Shown one piece after another: positions 45,655 to 55,261 of a DNA stretch of 64,000 bases; positions within the stretch are counted from its first letter, which is position 1, and every line of letters begins with the position of its first letter. This stretch comes from Novosphingobium sp. 9U (GTDB taxonomy: Bacteria; Pseudomonadota; Alphaproteobacteria; Sphingomonadales; Sphingomonadaceae). The translations under genes were made by a program, and so were the position numbers. The stretch covers positions 2,220,769 to 2,284,768 of the forward strand of contig NZ_LR732469.1 of the NCBI RefSeq assembly GCF_902506425.1, written 5' to 3'. The notes under the pieces were generated by a model that saw nothing but the letters and a program-made list of their open reading frames with translations, was not told the DNA's origin and did no database searches.

Positions 45655-46491
45655 ATGATCTTTGGCAATCGCCAAATTGGAGCAAGTTCACCGCTGTTCG
45701 TGATCGCCGGTCCCTGCGTGATCGAGAGCGAGGAACTGGTGCTGTCTGTAGCCCGGACTCTTGCCGAAGTGGCGCAGCGCCGTGATCTGATGATCGTGTT
45801 CAAGAGTTCGTTCGACAAGGCGAACCGCAGCTCAGACCGCTCGTTCCGCGGGCCCGGCATGGACGAAGGGCTGCGCATCCTCGACAAAGTCCGCAAAGAG
45901 ACCGGGCTGCCGATTCTCACCGACGTGCACGAAGCATCGCAAGTCGAAGCCGTAGCGCAAGTGGTGGACATTCTCCAGACCCCGGCATTTCTCGCTCGCC
46001 AGACCGATTTCATCGCTGCGGTCGCCGCCTCGGGCAAGCCGGTGAACATCAAGAAGGCGCAGTTCATGGCGCCCGCCGACATGGCGCAAGTCGTCGCCAA
46101 GGCCCGCAATGCGGCCACCGCCGCCGGCTGCGACGCCGACGCGTTCATGGTCTGTGACCGGGGTACGTCCTTCGGCTACAACAATCTGGTCTCCGACATG
46201 CGGGGCCTGGCGATCATGGCGCAGACCGGCTGCCCGGTGGTGTTCGACGCGACTCATTCGGTGCAACAGCCCGGCGCGCTCGGAGAGAGCTCCGGCGGGC
46301 AGAGCGAGTTCGTGCCGCTGCTGGCGCGCGCGGCCGTAGCGGCAGGCGTCTCGGGCGTGTTCATGGAAACGCATCCCGACCCGGCCAAAGCCTTGTCGGA
46401 TGGGCCGAACGCTTTGCCGCTCAATCGCTTCGAGGCACTGGTGGCGCGGCTCCAGGCTATCGACATGGTGGTGAAGTCTGCCGCAGACTGA
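45655..46491 (+). CDS. kdsA: 3-deoxy-8-phosphooctulonate synthase
   Basis: 278 residues. Condenses PEP with arabinose-5-P to Kdo-8-[35 protein letters not shown] (active-site loop), [59 protein letters not shown] and [10 protein letters not shown] are all present. With kdsD/kdsB divergently next to it, all steps from ribulose-5-P to CMP-Kdo except the KdsC phosphatase are here; the histidine phosphatase at 42946 is not a KdsC-type HAD enzyme. Confidence 0.97.
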   Translation: MIFGNRQIGASSPLFVIAGPCVIESEELVLSVARTLAEVAQRRDLMIVFKSSFDKANRSSDRSFRGPGMDEGLRILDKVRKETGLPILTDVHEASQVEAVAQVVDILQTPAFLARQTDFIAAVAASGKPVNIKKAQFMAPADMAQVVAKARNAATAAGCDADAFMVCDRGTSFGYNNLVSDMRGLAIMAQTGCPVVFDATHSVQQPGALGESSGGQSEFVPLLARAAVAAGVSGVFMETHPDPAKALSDGPNALPLNRFEALVARLQAIDMVVKSAAD

Positions 46492-46551
46492 CGCGGCGTG
46501 GAACCAGCTTGGCGGCAAGCGGCGCGCGATGGATCCCGACGGCGAACGACG

Positions 46552-47577
46552 ATGAACATCAGGACGGCTTTCCTCGCGCCATGGTGGGCGGTGCAACTGC
46601 TCACCGGGGCCAAAAGCTTTCTCGATAATCCCATCATCGGATCGCCGCGGATCAACGGGCTTGGGCTTCACGTCGGCCGGGTGCGGATGGCGGCGCGGCT
46701 GACGGCTTGGCGTCGCCGGCGCCTGGCCGGCAAGGTTCCCCCCGCATGGCGCGAGGCGTTCGACCGCGACGGCTTCGTCGTCATCCCCAATGTGGTTCCT
46801 CCGGAGCAGTTCGCCGCTTTTCGGGCGGCAATCCTCGGTTATCAAGGCCCTGCCCGAGAGATGCGGCAAGGTGATGCGATCACGCGTAGGCTGGCGATCG
46901 ACCCGGCCATGCTCGCCGCCGTTCCGGGCTTGCGGGCACTGCTGAGGCGCAAGGACCTAGTCGCGCTGTTCCACTACGTCGCCAGCTTCCGCACGACGCC
47001 GCTGCATTATGTGCAAACTATCGTCAGCCGCGACGGTGCGAGTGAGGCCGACCCGCAGGAAGCGCTTCATGCCGACAGTTTTCATGCTTCGTTGAAAGCG
47101 TGGCTGTTCCTCAATCCCGTGAGCGAGGAGCAAGGCCCGTTTACCTTCGTGCGTGGATCGCACCGCTTCACGCCGGAGCGGCTGGCTTGGGAAAAGCGGC
47201 GCAGTCTCGCCGAACCGACGAGCATCGACCGTTTGTCGGCGCGCGGCTCGCCCCGCGTGTCGCCCCAAGACCTGCAAGCGATGGACCTGTCGGATGCCGA
47301 GGCGGTGACGGTCACGGGAAACACACTGGTCGTGGCTGATACGGTGGGGTTTCACGCGCGCGGCGCTGCGGTGCAGGCCGGCGAGCGTGTGGAGCTGTGG
47401 TCCTATGCGCGGCGCAACCCGTTCCTGCCATGGCTCGGGGGAGATCTGCTGAGCATTCCCGGTCTCGCCGAGCGGCGTATTTCCTGGCTCTGGAGCTTGC
47501 GCGATCGGTGGGAGGCGCAGATCGGCCAGCCTTGGCGATCTGTCGGCGTCCGCACACCGACGGACATGGAGACATGA
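46552..47577 (+). CDS. phytanoyl-CoA dioxygenase family protein
   Basis: 341 residues. Fe(II)/2-oxoglutarate oxygenase of the PhyH type: FDRDGFVVIPNVVPPEQFAAF at the N-terminal domain border, HADSFH (H-x-D iron ligands) and a distal His in DTVGFHARGAA with the following Arg for 2OG. Substrate unknown; next to Kdo and capsule genes it may hydroxylate a sugar or lipid, though Kdo hydroxylase (KdoO) belongs to another branch. 60 bp after kdsA. Start chosen at MNIRTAFL. Confidence 0.85.
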   Translation: MNIRTAFLAPWWAVQLLTGAKSFLDNPIIGSPRINGLGLHVGRVRMAARLTAWRRRRLAGKVPPAWREAFDRDGFVVIPNVVPPEQFAAFRAAILGYQGPAREMRQGDAITRRLAIDPAMLAAVPGLRALLRRKDLVALFHYVASFRTTPLHYVQTIVSRDGASEADPQEALHADSFHASLKAWLFLNPVSEEQGPFTFVRGSHRFTPERLAWEKRRSLAEPTSIDRLSARGSPRVSPQDLQAMDLSDAEAVTVTGNTLVVADTVGFHARGAAVQAGERVELWSYARRNPFLPWLGGDLLSIPGLAERRISWLWSLRDRWEAQIGQPWRSVGVRTPTDMET

Positions 47578-47696
47578 GGGTGGGGCGCAAGGGCCGAGGC
47601 AGGCTATCCGACCAGCTCCGCAGGGACGCTCTCAGATGGTTTGCGCCGAATACCTGGATGCCACCGGTCCATGAACGGTACGGTGCTTTGCCATGA
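47574..47696 (+). CDS. putative 40-aa basic protein bridging two genes
   Basis: An open frame MRVGRKGRGRLSDQLRRDAL... begins in the stop codon of the dioxygenase gene (ATGA) and ends in the start of the following membrane-protein gene (ATGA). It is rich in Arg and ends with MPPVHERYGALP. Both overlaps are the coupled-translation type seen throughout this window, the main support for it being real. No family recognised. Confidence 0.4.
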   Translation: MRVGRKGRGRLSDQLRRDALRWFAPNTWMPPVHERYGALP

Positions 47697-47998
47697 TGTA
47701 CCTTGAGCACGCGCTTGTGGCGCTGGCCGTGCAAGCCATCGTCGGACTGCTGACGGGTCGATGGTGGACCGGAGCCGCGCTGGCGTCAGGCTATTTCATC
47801 GGGCGCGAAGTGGCCCAGGCCGAATACCGCTGGATTGAGCTCTACGGCGCCGGCTTGCGCGCGAACATGCCACGGTGGGCGGTGTTCGACGTCCGTGTCT
47901 GGCCAAAGCTGGACCAGACCATCGATTGGGTCGGACCGGTGCTGGCGACGTGCGGTCTTGCCAGCATCATGAACGCCGATTTTATCAATCGGAAGTGA
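47693..47998 (+). CDS. small membrane protein, hypothetical
   Basis: 101 residues: two hydrophobic helices at about 5-22 and 26-40 (ALVALAVQAIVGLLTGRWWTGAALASGYFIGREVAQ) and a third near the end (WVGPVLATCGLASIMNADFI). A 40-residue polar loop with several Trp lies between. The GYFIGREVAQAEYRW segment is reminiscent of phage-derived small membrane proteins, but I make no assignment. Coupled to the upstream 40-aa frame. Confidence 0.65.
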   Translation: MMYLEHALVALAVQAIVGLLTGRWWTGAALASGYFIGREVAQAEYRWIELYGAGLRANMPRWAVFDVRVWPKLDQTIDWVGPVLATCGLASIMNADFINRK

Positions 47999-48043
47999 GA
48001 AGCCCGCCCGGTGCCGTGGTGTACCGGGCGGCCTTCACAATGC

Positions 48044-48667
48044 TTACTTGAAGCGGATGCCAATGCCGCCCATCACGCGCTGGGCGGACGAGTGACCGTG
48101 GAAGTTCGAGTAGACGTACTGCGCGTTTACGTAGACCGGCGCACGACCCTGGGTGAGGGTGAACTCGGCGCCGCCGCCCAGTTGGTAGCCGTCGGCATTG
48201 TAGTGGTCGTAGACCAGCTGGGTGCCGGTCGGGCCGTCGATGCGCTTGCGCTGCTCGCGGTTAACGTAGCCACCCTTGCCGAACAGCAGGAACTGCGGGG
48301 TGACAAGATAACCAACGCGAACAGCCGCGCCGATTTCCTGAAAACCCTTGTGGCAGATGCTGTTGTTGTTCGGCAGGCCGGTGCAGTTCTCGTTGCCCTT
48401 GCCCGGTACCCAGTAGCTGCCCTCGGCACCGATCACAACGCGATCGCCCAGCGTGCCATCGAAGCCGATGGTTCCGCCATAGCCGAACTTGTCGTTGTGC
48501 TCGCCCTCGGACATGAAGCGGTCGCCGCCGGCATTGGCCTCAAGGCGGACGCCGCGGAACGAGGTTCCGTTGGCAGCCACTTCGGGAGCCGTGTCCTGTG
48601 CGAACGCGGGCTGCGCTGCGAAGCCTGCTGCGACGATCGCTGCGAGCGTGAGAGCCTTGGTATTCAT
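48044..48667 (-). CDS. outer-membrane beta-barrel (OmpA/porin-like) protein
   Basis: 207 residues: signal peptide MNTKALTLAAIVAAGFAAQPAFAQ, then about eight amphipathic strands (RLEANAGGDRFMSEGEHNDKFGYGGTIGFDG, RVVIGAEGSYW, AVRVGYLVTPQFLLFGKGGYVNREQ, GGGAEFTLTQGRAPVYVNAQYVYSNF) ending MGGIGIRFK. Typical sphingomonad Omp_b-brl-family protein; two Cys in NCTGLPNNNSICHKG probably form a loop disulfide. SD AAGGAGTG. Function unknown. Confidence 0.85.
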   Translation of the reverse strand: MNTKALTLAAIVAAGFAAQPAFAQDTAPEVAANGTSFRGVRLEANAGGDRFMSEGEHNDKFGYGGTIGFDGTLGDRVVIGAEGSYWVPGKGNENCTGLPNNNSICHKGFQEIGAAVRVGYLVTPQFLLFGKGGYVNREQRKRIDGPTGTQLVYDHYNADGYQLGGGAEFTLTQGRAPVYVNAQYVYSNFHGHSSAQRVMGGIGIRFK

Positions 48668-49060
48668 AATCACTCCTTGAGCATCTAATTTCGAGTGCGG
48701 GAACGGCCCTTGGACCTCGAAGGTTGCAATGGGAACACCACCACCTAGCAAATTGTGAGCAGATGTGACGATTGTGCAACATGGCGGGGGTACGGCAGAC
48801 GTACCCTCGTTAAGCGCTTCCGCTCACCTTGTGTGCGACTGTCTCACTAGCCCTGTGCTCAGAGGAAGACGGCGGCGATGCTTGGAGGACGGGGCAGCGT
48901 CCGTATGCGAGATCATCTACAGGGCATGGGCGGCCGCGAGTAGCAAATTAACATCCGCGAGCGGTTAATGTGCGGGAGGTTCTGCAAAATCCGTTGAGGA
49001 TCTGAGCGGCCACGGCAGGCTGGTGATGTCTGACTTCACCAACTCCGATGGAGCCCCACC
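48668..49060. other. intergenic region left of the IS256 remnant
   Basis: Contains the reverse-strand promoter for the barrel protein and no gene I can support. The last 70 bases before 49061 probably belong to the IS256-type element (left end not defined). Confidence 0.4.
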
Positions 49061-49948
49061 ATGACCAGGAATGAGAATAAGCCATAGACCGCTGCCGTCA
49101 AAGAGCTGATGGGCGCGAACCACGACGCGTTGCGCAAGATCGTCCAGGATCTGCTGCAGGCAATGCTCGAAGCAGAGATGATCGGGTCGCTTGGCGCTTC
49201 GAAGAGCGAGCGCGCGGACGGCCGGGTCGGTTATCGGTCTGGGCATTACAACCGGACGCTTGTCACGCGCGTCGCAAGCTCGAGTTGCGAGTGCCCCAAG
49301 GCCGTGACGGGCGGTTCTCGACCGAGTTATTCGAGCGCTATCAGCCGTCGAAATAGGCGCTCGTGGCATCGCTGGCAGAGATGTACGTGCAGGGTGTTTC
49401 GACCCGCAAGGTAAAGGCAATCACCCAAGCTGTGTGGCCACAGCTTCTCCGCCTTGACGATCTTGGCGATCAACAAGCAGTTGGACGAAAGCCTGACGGC
49501 GTTTGCCCGACGCCGGCTGGATGAGCCGTCCGCCTGTCCCATCATCGCCGCCAAAAATGAGAAGGTCCGCCAGGCAGGCGTCGTTCGCTCATGCGCGGTG
49601 CCCATCGCGCTTGGCGTCGATTGGAAGTCCGGCGACAGATCCTCGCGGTTGAGCTCGCGAATCGCGAGAGCCGCTCGTCGTGGAAGGATTTCCTGGTCGG
49701 CCTCAAAGAGCGTGGTCTACAGGGCGTTGAATATATCGTTGCCGACGATCATGCCGGCTTGCGCGCAGCCGTTCGCGAGGTGCTCCCCGACGCCTGGTTC
49801 CAGCGCTGCTATGTCCACTTCCTGCCCAACGCTCTCGACCATCTTCCACGCAAAGCAGACGACGATTGCCTTCAGGAGCTGCCATGGATCAATGACCGCC
49901 GCGCGCCGCCAGAGGCGAAGAGCGACCTCGCTGCCTGGCTGAAGAAAT
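49061..49948 (+). pseudogene. IS256-family transposase, frameshifted and truncated
   Basis: Pieces in different frames add up to an IS256/mutator transposase: MTRNENKP then an in-frame stop, KELMGANHDALRKIVQDLLQAMLEAEMIGSLG, RADGRVGYRSGHYNRTL, EMYVQGVSTRKVK, and SSWKDFLVGLKERGLQGVEYIVADDHAGLRAAVREVLPDAWFQRCYVHF. At least three frame changes and the missing C terminus (about the last 100 residues) make it dead. It is cut at 49948 where GTAAGCGG, the end of an IS66-type element, begins. Confidence 0.88.
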
Positions 49949-50255
49949 GTAAGCGGCGCCTGAGCCCCACCTTGCGCGTATGATCGGGTGGCCGAGTCTC
50001 GCCGCCTTTGATCGGGGTGAAGAGGCTGGTACTATGACGATGTCATATGACGATGCTGGTACTAGCGGGGCTCAGCGGCTTGAGATCTTCAACGGGGCAG
50101 GAAAGCGCCGGAATTGGCTACCTGAGGTAAAGGTCTCGATCATCGCTGAGAGCTACTCGGGTCAAGAGTCCATCAGCGCTGTGGCGCGCAGGCATGCGAT
50201 GTGCCTCTCACAGCTATTCACTTGGCGCCGTGAGCTGCGCAAGCAGATGCTCGAC
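49949..50255 (+). mobile_element. IS66-type left end with 5' part of tnpA
   Basis: GTAAGCGGCGCCTGAGCCCC at 49949 matches the usual IS66-family end. From 50034 the frame MTMSYDDAGTSGAQRLEIF... VSIIAESYSGQESISAVARRHAMCLSQLFTWRRELRKQM is the helix-turn-helix TnpA. At about 50245-50260 it breaks into an inverted tnpC fragment. Confidence 0.8.
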
Positions 50256-50975
50256 GCGGCCGTCGCGGAACAGCTCGTTGAAGCCGGCAAACCTGTCGAC
50301 CTGGAGGATCCCGCTGTACCCGGCCAGATGTGCCCGCGGATGCTCGCCCTTGTGGTTACGCGAGTAGTAGCACAGCGCCACCGGCGGTGCCGGGCCGCTA
50401 AACGGGCGATCGTCGCGGATGTAGTCCCAGATCCGCGCTACCTCGGCCTTGTGCTTGGCGAGCAGCGGTACTGTGGTGTCGTCGGCGTGCAGCCGATCTG
50501 CCGCAAGCGCGTGGGGCTCCAGATGCAGGAACAGCGGCTTCACCGCCACGCAGATCGCCCCGATCTGATCCGCCAGCGTCGAGAGGCTCAAGGAAATGCC
50601 CTCTCGCTCGAGGCGGTCACGCCGGCTGTTGAGAGGCTGATGCAGCCCGTGTTTTTGGGAAGCAAGGCTTGCCAGGAAGTGCGGGCCGAACATCCCGCGT
50701 GGGGTTACGTGGAACGGTGCCGGAGGCTGGCCCATCTTCTCGCAGCGGCGGCAGGAGACTTTTTCCCGCACGGTCTGGATCACCTTATGGCGAGCCGGCA
50801 CTCGCTCGAGCGTCTCGGTTATGTCTGCGGGCAAGTGGCTCAGATCGTCCGAGCCGCAGCACGGGCAGGTCTCGGGTGCAGGGATCACGACCCTTTCGCG
50901 CGGCAGATCGGCAGGGAAATCCCAACGCGTGCTCCGCTTGCGGGTGCCGTGCAGGTGAGCGAGCGCTCTTAAGCA
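50245..50975 (-). pseudogene. IS66-type TnpC transposase fragment
   Basis: Reverse strand encodes PAPETCPCCGSDDLSHLPADITETLERVPARHKVIQTVREKVSCRRCEK (zinc-finger and IS66 central region), FLASLASQKHGLHQPLNSR and RLHADDTTVPLLAKHK (first catalytic Asp), ending near YSGILQVDRFAGFNELFRDGR. The N-terminal leucine-zipper part and the second half with the remaining catalytic residues are absent. Orientation opposite to both tnpA pieces, so the locus was rearranged. Confidence 0.82.
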
Positions 50976-50977
50976 TG

Positions 50978-51196
50978 CTCTTAAAAGTACGCGTAGGAGT
51001 TGGTGTGGGCCAGGTGACGGTTTTTGGCGGCCCAGCGCGGCGGCGAGGGTGGAGCGACGAGGAGCGGGTGCAGATTTTGAGCGAGGCGTTTGCGCCAGGC
51101 GCTTTGGTGGCGCAGGTCGCGCGGCGGCACGATGTTTCGACGGGTTTGATCTACACCTGGCGCCGTAATTTCCGCCGGCGTGCTGCGGCAACATAA
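50978..51196 (+). pseudogene. second IS66-type tnpA fragment
   Basis: VFGGPARRRGWSDEERVQILSEAFAPGALVAQVARRHDVSTGLIYTWRRNFRRRAA is a complete helix-turn-helix core of an IS66 TnpA, distinct in sequence from the one at 50034, so at least two IS66-type elements contributed. It stops 5 codons past the core, and at 51197 glycosyltransferase sequence resumes. Confidence 0.78.
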
Positions 51197-51821
51197 GATG
51201 CAATGACAGGTGTTCCGCACGCCAAGCTTTCCAATACGGACATTGGACCGCCTTCATTGATGGCGGGAACGAGTATATAGACCTGTAGAAATCAGGTAAC
51301 TTGTCTTCGTCGATATTCTGCGCCGGGCCACGCCATCCTTCGCCAGTGAAATGCCATTCGATATCTGGCACGTCCGTCACTGCGCGGACCAGCGCATCAC
51401 CCTTGCGGCCGGTATGGTAGGTCCGGCCAACGACGCCGATGCGGACCAAAGGCCTGAACAGATCAAGTTCAACGCCAGGCGATATGCAGATGCTTTTACT
51501 AACGCCCATATATGCAATGATCTTATCGGTTGTGTTCGACATCGATATGGCGACATCGATCTCTCGCGCTGCACGGTTAAATCGCTCAGCCGCCGCGGGT
51601 TCATGTTCCCTGTGCGTAAAAAGTGCCAATTCTTTGGGTGAGACTCCCCTGTTACGGCACCCGTATGTAATATAATACTGGACTTTAGCAGATGGGTTAG
51701 GGGCCCTTGAATAAGTTACATAGTCAAGTCTTTTAGTTGTTCCTGCAGAAGAGTTCTCAAGGTTCATCCGTATTCGGAAGTTACTATATGAACTTTTAAC
51801 CGCTACATGCAGTTTTCGCAC
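51197..51821 (-). pseudogene. glycosyltransferase (GT4-like) broken by frameshift and IS66 insertion
   Basis: Reverse strand: KVQYYITYGCRNRGVSPKELALFTHREHEPAAAERF, VDVAISMSNTTDKIIAYMG (similar), RIGVVGRTYHTGRKGDALVRAVTDVPDIEWHFTGEGW, DKLPDFYR; then near 51278 the frame shifts and the same strand reads YILVPAINEGGPMSVLESLACGTPVIAS, the donor-binding signature of GT4 enzymes. It then ends at the IS66 junction. Lower GC than the left part of the window. The 5' end (GTG at 51821) may also be incomplete. Confidence 0.82.
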
Positions 51822-52031
51822 CAGATTGATTAATCTAATTATAACATTTTATAAGGAGAGTCGCAGTGATCACTGGACGGGCTGATCGAAGTCGACAAAA
51901 GTGGCTTACTTCATTTTGAATGCCTTTGACGTTTAATGGACGGATCGTCTGCGGTTTGGTTGTTCGAGCTGCCGCTTGCGGAGAGATAACCCGCAAGTCG
52001 ATGCAAAAATCACTCTGCAAGGCCGGTAGCA
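51822..52031. other. AT-rich gap before the IS5 element
   Basis: Contains an AT-rich patch near 51830-51860 that could have been the promoter of the broken glycosyltransferase. Nothing else supportable. Confidence 0.35.
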
Positions 52032-52035
52032 GATT

Positions 52036-53331
52036 GGACACCTCGAAAAACTCGTGGCGTGTGACGGCGTGAAGTGATTCACTGCCTTTGCGCGATAGCG
52101 GAGGCGATGATGGCAGGGCAGCCGGGTTTCTTCGATCGTTCGTACCGATATGAGGCATTGAGCGCGGCGGGCGATCCGCTGGAGCGTCTGGCGGCAGTGG
52201 TGGACTTTGAAGTTTTCCGAGGACCGCTGGTCGCGGCGCTGCGCCATAGTCCTCGCGGCAAGGGTGGCCGCCCGCCGCTTGATCCGGTCCCCATGTTCAA
52301 GATCCTCGTACTCCAGGCGCTCTACTCGCTTTCGGACGAAGCCACCGAGTTCCAGATCAAAGATCGCCTCTCTTTCCAGCGTTTTCTGGGGCTTGGCCTG
52401 GATGGCACGGTACCCGACGCGACGACAGTGTGGCTGTTTCGGGAGCGTCTGGTGAAGGCCAAGGCGATCGACAGGCTATTTGCCCGCTTCGATGCCGCGC
52501 TCACAGACCGAGGGTACCTTGCCATGGGCGGGCAGATCATCGACGCGACCGTAGTGCCGGCCCCGAAGCAGCGGAACACCGAGGAGGAGAAGGCGGCTAT
52601 CAAGGAGGGCCGGATACCCGAGCGCTGGAAGGATAACCCTGCGAAGATCCGGCAAAAGGATCGCGATGCCCGCTGGAGCGTCAAGTACACCAAGGCGAAG
52701 GTCAAGGAAGGCGCGGCCCCCAAGGCCTTCAAGCCGGTCGATCTTGCCATCCCCATGTTCGGCTACAAAAACCACATAGGGATCGATCGCGCACATGGCT
52801 TGATCCGCACCTGGGATGCCAGCGCCGCCAATGCTCATGATGGCGCAAGGCTGCCGGTGTTGATCAGTCCAGATAACACGGCCTCGGGCGTCTGGGCCGA
52901 TACGGCCTACCGATCAAAGAAGAACGAGGCGTTCCCGGCCAAGGGCATGTTCACCAGCCACATCCACCAGCGAAAGCCGCATCGCCGCCCGATGCCCGAG
53001 CGTATTGCACGGGCCAATGCGAAGCGGTCGGTGGTTCGCTCCGCCGTCGAGCACGTCTTCGCCGGGCAAAAGCACCGCATGGGCCTTGCGGTACGCACCA
53101 TCGGCATCGCTCGCGCCCGCATCAAGATTGGGATGGCGAATCTCGCCTATAATTTGCAGCGACTGGCTTGGCTGGAGGGGCGAATTGCGACCGCATGACG
53201 CCGAAAACGGCCTGTGCTCTCGGATCCGTTACGGAAATCAGCGGATCAGCCCCAAAAACTGAGGCGCCCAATTCGTCCGCGCGCCTTCACCTTGCCATCA
53301 TGCCGAAATCAGACGGTTCTTCGAGGTGTCC
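52036..53331 (+). mobile_element. complete IS5-family insertion sequence, 1296 bp
   Basis: Inverted ends GGACACCTCGAAAAAC (52036) and, reading in from 53331, GGACACCTCGAAGAAC. Flanked by a 4-bp direct repeat GATT (52032-52035 and 53332-53335), a target duplication. Contains one intact transposase gene. The clean ends and intact gene indicate recent insertion. Confidence 0.93.
52110..53198 (+). CDS. IS5-family DDE transposase
   Basis: 362 residues, intact. The DUF772 N terminus (GQPGFFDRSYRYEALSAAGDPLERLAAVVDFE, GRPPLDPVPMFKILVLQALYSLSDEATEFQIKDRLSFQRFLGL) is followed by the DDE core: MGGQIIDATVVPAPKQRN (first Asp), GVWADTAYRSKKNE (second Asp) and VRSAVEHVFAGQKHRMGLAVRTIG (Glu). GGAGG lies 5 bases before the ATG at 52110. 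An ATG directly upstream is an alternative. Confidence 0.94.
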   Translation: MAGQPGFFDRSYRYEALSAAGDPLERLAAVVDFEVFRGPLVAALRHSPRGKGGRPPLDPVPMFKILVLQALYSLSDEATEFQIKDRLSFQRFLGLGLDGTVPDATTVWLFRERLVKAKAIDRLFARFDAALTDRGYLAMGGQIIDATVVPAPKQRNTEEEKAAIKEGRIPERWKDNPAKIRQKDRDARWSVKYTKAKVKEGAAPKAFKPVDLAIPMFGYKNHIGIDRAHGLIRTWDASAANAHDGARLPVLISPDNTASGVWADTAYRSKKNEAFPAKGMFTSHIHQRKPHRRPMPERIARANAKRSVVRSAVEHVFAGQKHRMGLAVRTIGIARARIKIGMANLAYNLQRLAWLEGRIATA

Positions 53332-53339
53332 GATTGTTA

Positions 53340-53640
53340 AAGTAGGTTTGATCGGGCGAATAGGCACCACGGCTCGAAGGAGGCCTCCGGGCGTTGTAGG
53401 ACCCAAATGTCGGCTAATCGGACTGCGGCTCCCACTGACCGATGCAGATATACTTTCACGTACTTCACTGAACGCCACAGGCGCTCGATCATGGCATTAG
53501 CCCACCAAGGCACCCCGGCCATCCATGCTGATGGAAATCCCTTCGCGCCGGAGTGCGCCGGTGGAGGCTTGGCAGGTGAATTGGCTACCCTGATCTGTAT
53601 TGAAGATTTCCGCTTGCCGTAGCGCGCCAAGGCTTCCACG
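53340..53640 (-). pseudogene. IS3-family OrfB fragment
   Basis: Reverse strand encodes SSIQIRVANSPAKPPPAHSGAKGFPSAWMAG then WWANAMIERLWRSVKYVKVYLH, matching the C-terminal DDE region of IS3 transposases (usual form SISMDGRGAWWDNAMIERLWRSLKYE). The catalytic domain upstream and the end downstream are missing. It lies just outside the IS5 element. Confidence 0.75.
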
Positions 53641-54129
53641 GGTACTTCGATGCAAAGCCGGCTTTCATCGTGATCGATATCCCGTGACTAAGGTTCTTGC
53701 GGCTGACGCTTCATTGGCACCGTGTGGGACCAGTTTATCATCACTTTCGCTCGGCAACAGACCTGCTTTGCTGAGCGGGCCTTCCAAAAAATCATTCGCC
53801 AGCGTCATTCTCGCCCTTAATCGCGGCAAGCGGCACCTTAGCCTTGGAAAGCCAGACTGTGGTTGCGCCGTGGTCGATTGCTCATTCTGCTCTTGTCTCG
53901 CAGCCCCTCGCTGCTCTCAGGAAAAAATTTAATTTTCTCAGTACTCAGATTCTCCAGACCACCTCCAATAGCATGAAGCATCCGCTAGCTACCTCGTGTC
54001 CTTCAGATATCCTTTTCTAATTGTAAACTCGATGCTCGGAGTTGCATCCGGCGTAAGGATGGACGACACAGCCGCTCGGATCGCTTTTGCCGGCCTGACG
54101 CCGGATGTTTGTGTCACATGAGGGAACAT
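53641..54129. other. gene-free stretch before gmd
   Basis: About 490 bases of degenerate sequence and falling GC. No gene, RNA or clear repeat. It should contain the gmd promoter, which I cannot place. Confidence 0.35.
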
Positions 54130-55164
54130 ATGAAGACCGCGATAGTAACGGGAATTTCCGGCCAGGATGGTGCTTATCTGGCCGAACTGCTGCTGGGCAA
54201 AGGGTACAAGGTCTACGGCACCTATCGCAGGACGAGTTCCGTGAACTTCTGGCGGATCGAGGAAGTTGGCGTTGCCAATCACCCCAATCTGACCTTGGTG
54301 GAATATGATTTGACGGATTTGTCTTCCAGCATCCGGTTGCTGCAGACTACAGGCGCCACCGAAGTATACAACCTTGCCGCGCAGAGTTTTGTCGGCGTGT
54401 CTTTCGACCAGCCTGTCACAACCGCCGAAATCACCGGCATTGGCCCACTCAACCTGTTGGAAGCGATACGGATCGTTGATCCCAAGATCCGTTTTTACCA
54501 GGCGAGCACGTCGGAGATGTTCGGTAAGGTGCAGGCCGTGCCACAAAAGGAAGACACGCCTTTCTATCCGCGCAGTCCCTATGGCGTTGCCAAGCTCTAT
54601 GCGCACTGGATCACGGTTAACTATCGTGAAAGCTACGATATCTTCGGATGCAGCGGCATTCTCTTCAACCATGAAAGCCCACTGCGGGGCCGCGAATTCG
54701 TAACCCGCAAGATTACCGACAGCGTCGCCAAGGTGAAGCTCGGCAAGCTCGATTGCCTGGAACTGGGCAATCTCGATCCGCGGCGTGACTGGGGCTTTGC
54801 CAAGGAATATGTCGAAGGCATGTGGCGAATGCTGCAGGCTGACGAACCCGACACCTATGTGCTGGCGACCAACCGGACAGAAACCGTCCGCGACTTCGTG
54901 CAGATGGCGTTTAAGGCAGCGGATATCGACGTTGAATTTTCCGGCAAGGAAGACCAGGAAATTGCGGTCGATACCGCCACTGGCAAAACGGTTATGAGGG
55001 TCAATCCGCGCTTCTATCGCCCTGCGGAAGTCGACCTGCTGATCGGTGATCCGGAAAAGGCGACGAGCAAGCTGGGCTGGAAACCGGAAACGACGTTGGA
55101 GCAGCTCTGCAAGATGATGGTCGATGCCGACATCCTGCGGAACAGCGTGAACGCATCCTTCTGA
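54130..55164 (+). CDS. gmd: GDP-mannose 4,6-dehydratase
   Basis: 344 residues. Makes GDP-4-keto-6-deoxy-D-mannose. [19 protein letters not shown] (NADP loop), [46 protein letters not shown] with the Tyr-x3-Lys (YGVAK), [12 protein letters not shown] and [11 protein letters not shown] are definitive. ATG preceded by AGGGAAC. With the reductase downstream it forms a GDP-D-rhamnose pathway. Codon bias and GC differ from the core genes at 1-47 kb. Confidence 0.96.
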   Translation: MKTAIVTGISGQDGAYLAELLLGKGYKVYGTYRRTSSVNFWRIEEVGVANHPNLTLVEYDLTDLSSSIRLLQTTGATEVYNLAAQSFVGVSFDQPVTTAEITGIGPLNLLEAIRIVDPKIRFYQASTSEMFGKVQAVPQKEDTPFYPRSPYGVAKLYAHWITVNYRESYDIFGCSGILFNHESPLRGREFVTRKITDSVAKVKLGKLDCLELGNLDPRRDWGFAKEYVEGMWRMLQADEPDTYVLATNRTETVRDFVQMAFKAADIDVEFSGKEDQEIAVDTATGKTVMRVNPRFYRPAEVDLLIGDPEKATSKLGWKPETTLEQLCKMMVDADILRNSVNASF

Positions 55165-55261
55165 CCTCCCTGACAGGAAGTCGGTCGAGTAAATAGCGAG
55201 GTGTAACCCAGCGGTGCTTGCCGCCGCCGGGTAGCACACTACCAGCGACGGTGAGATGGTT

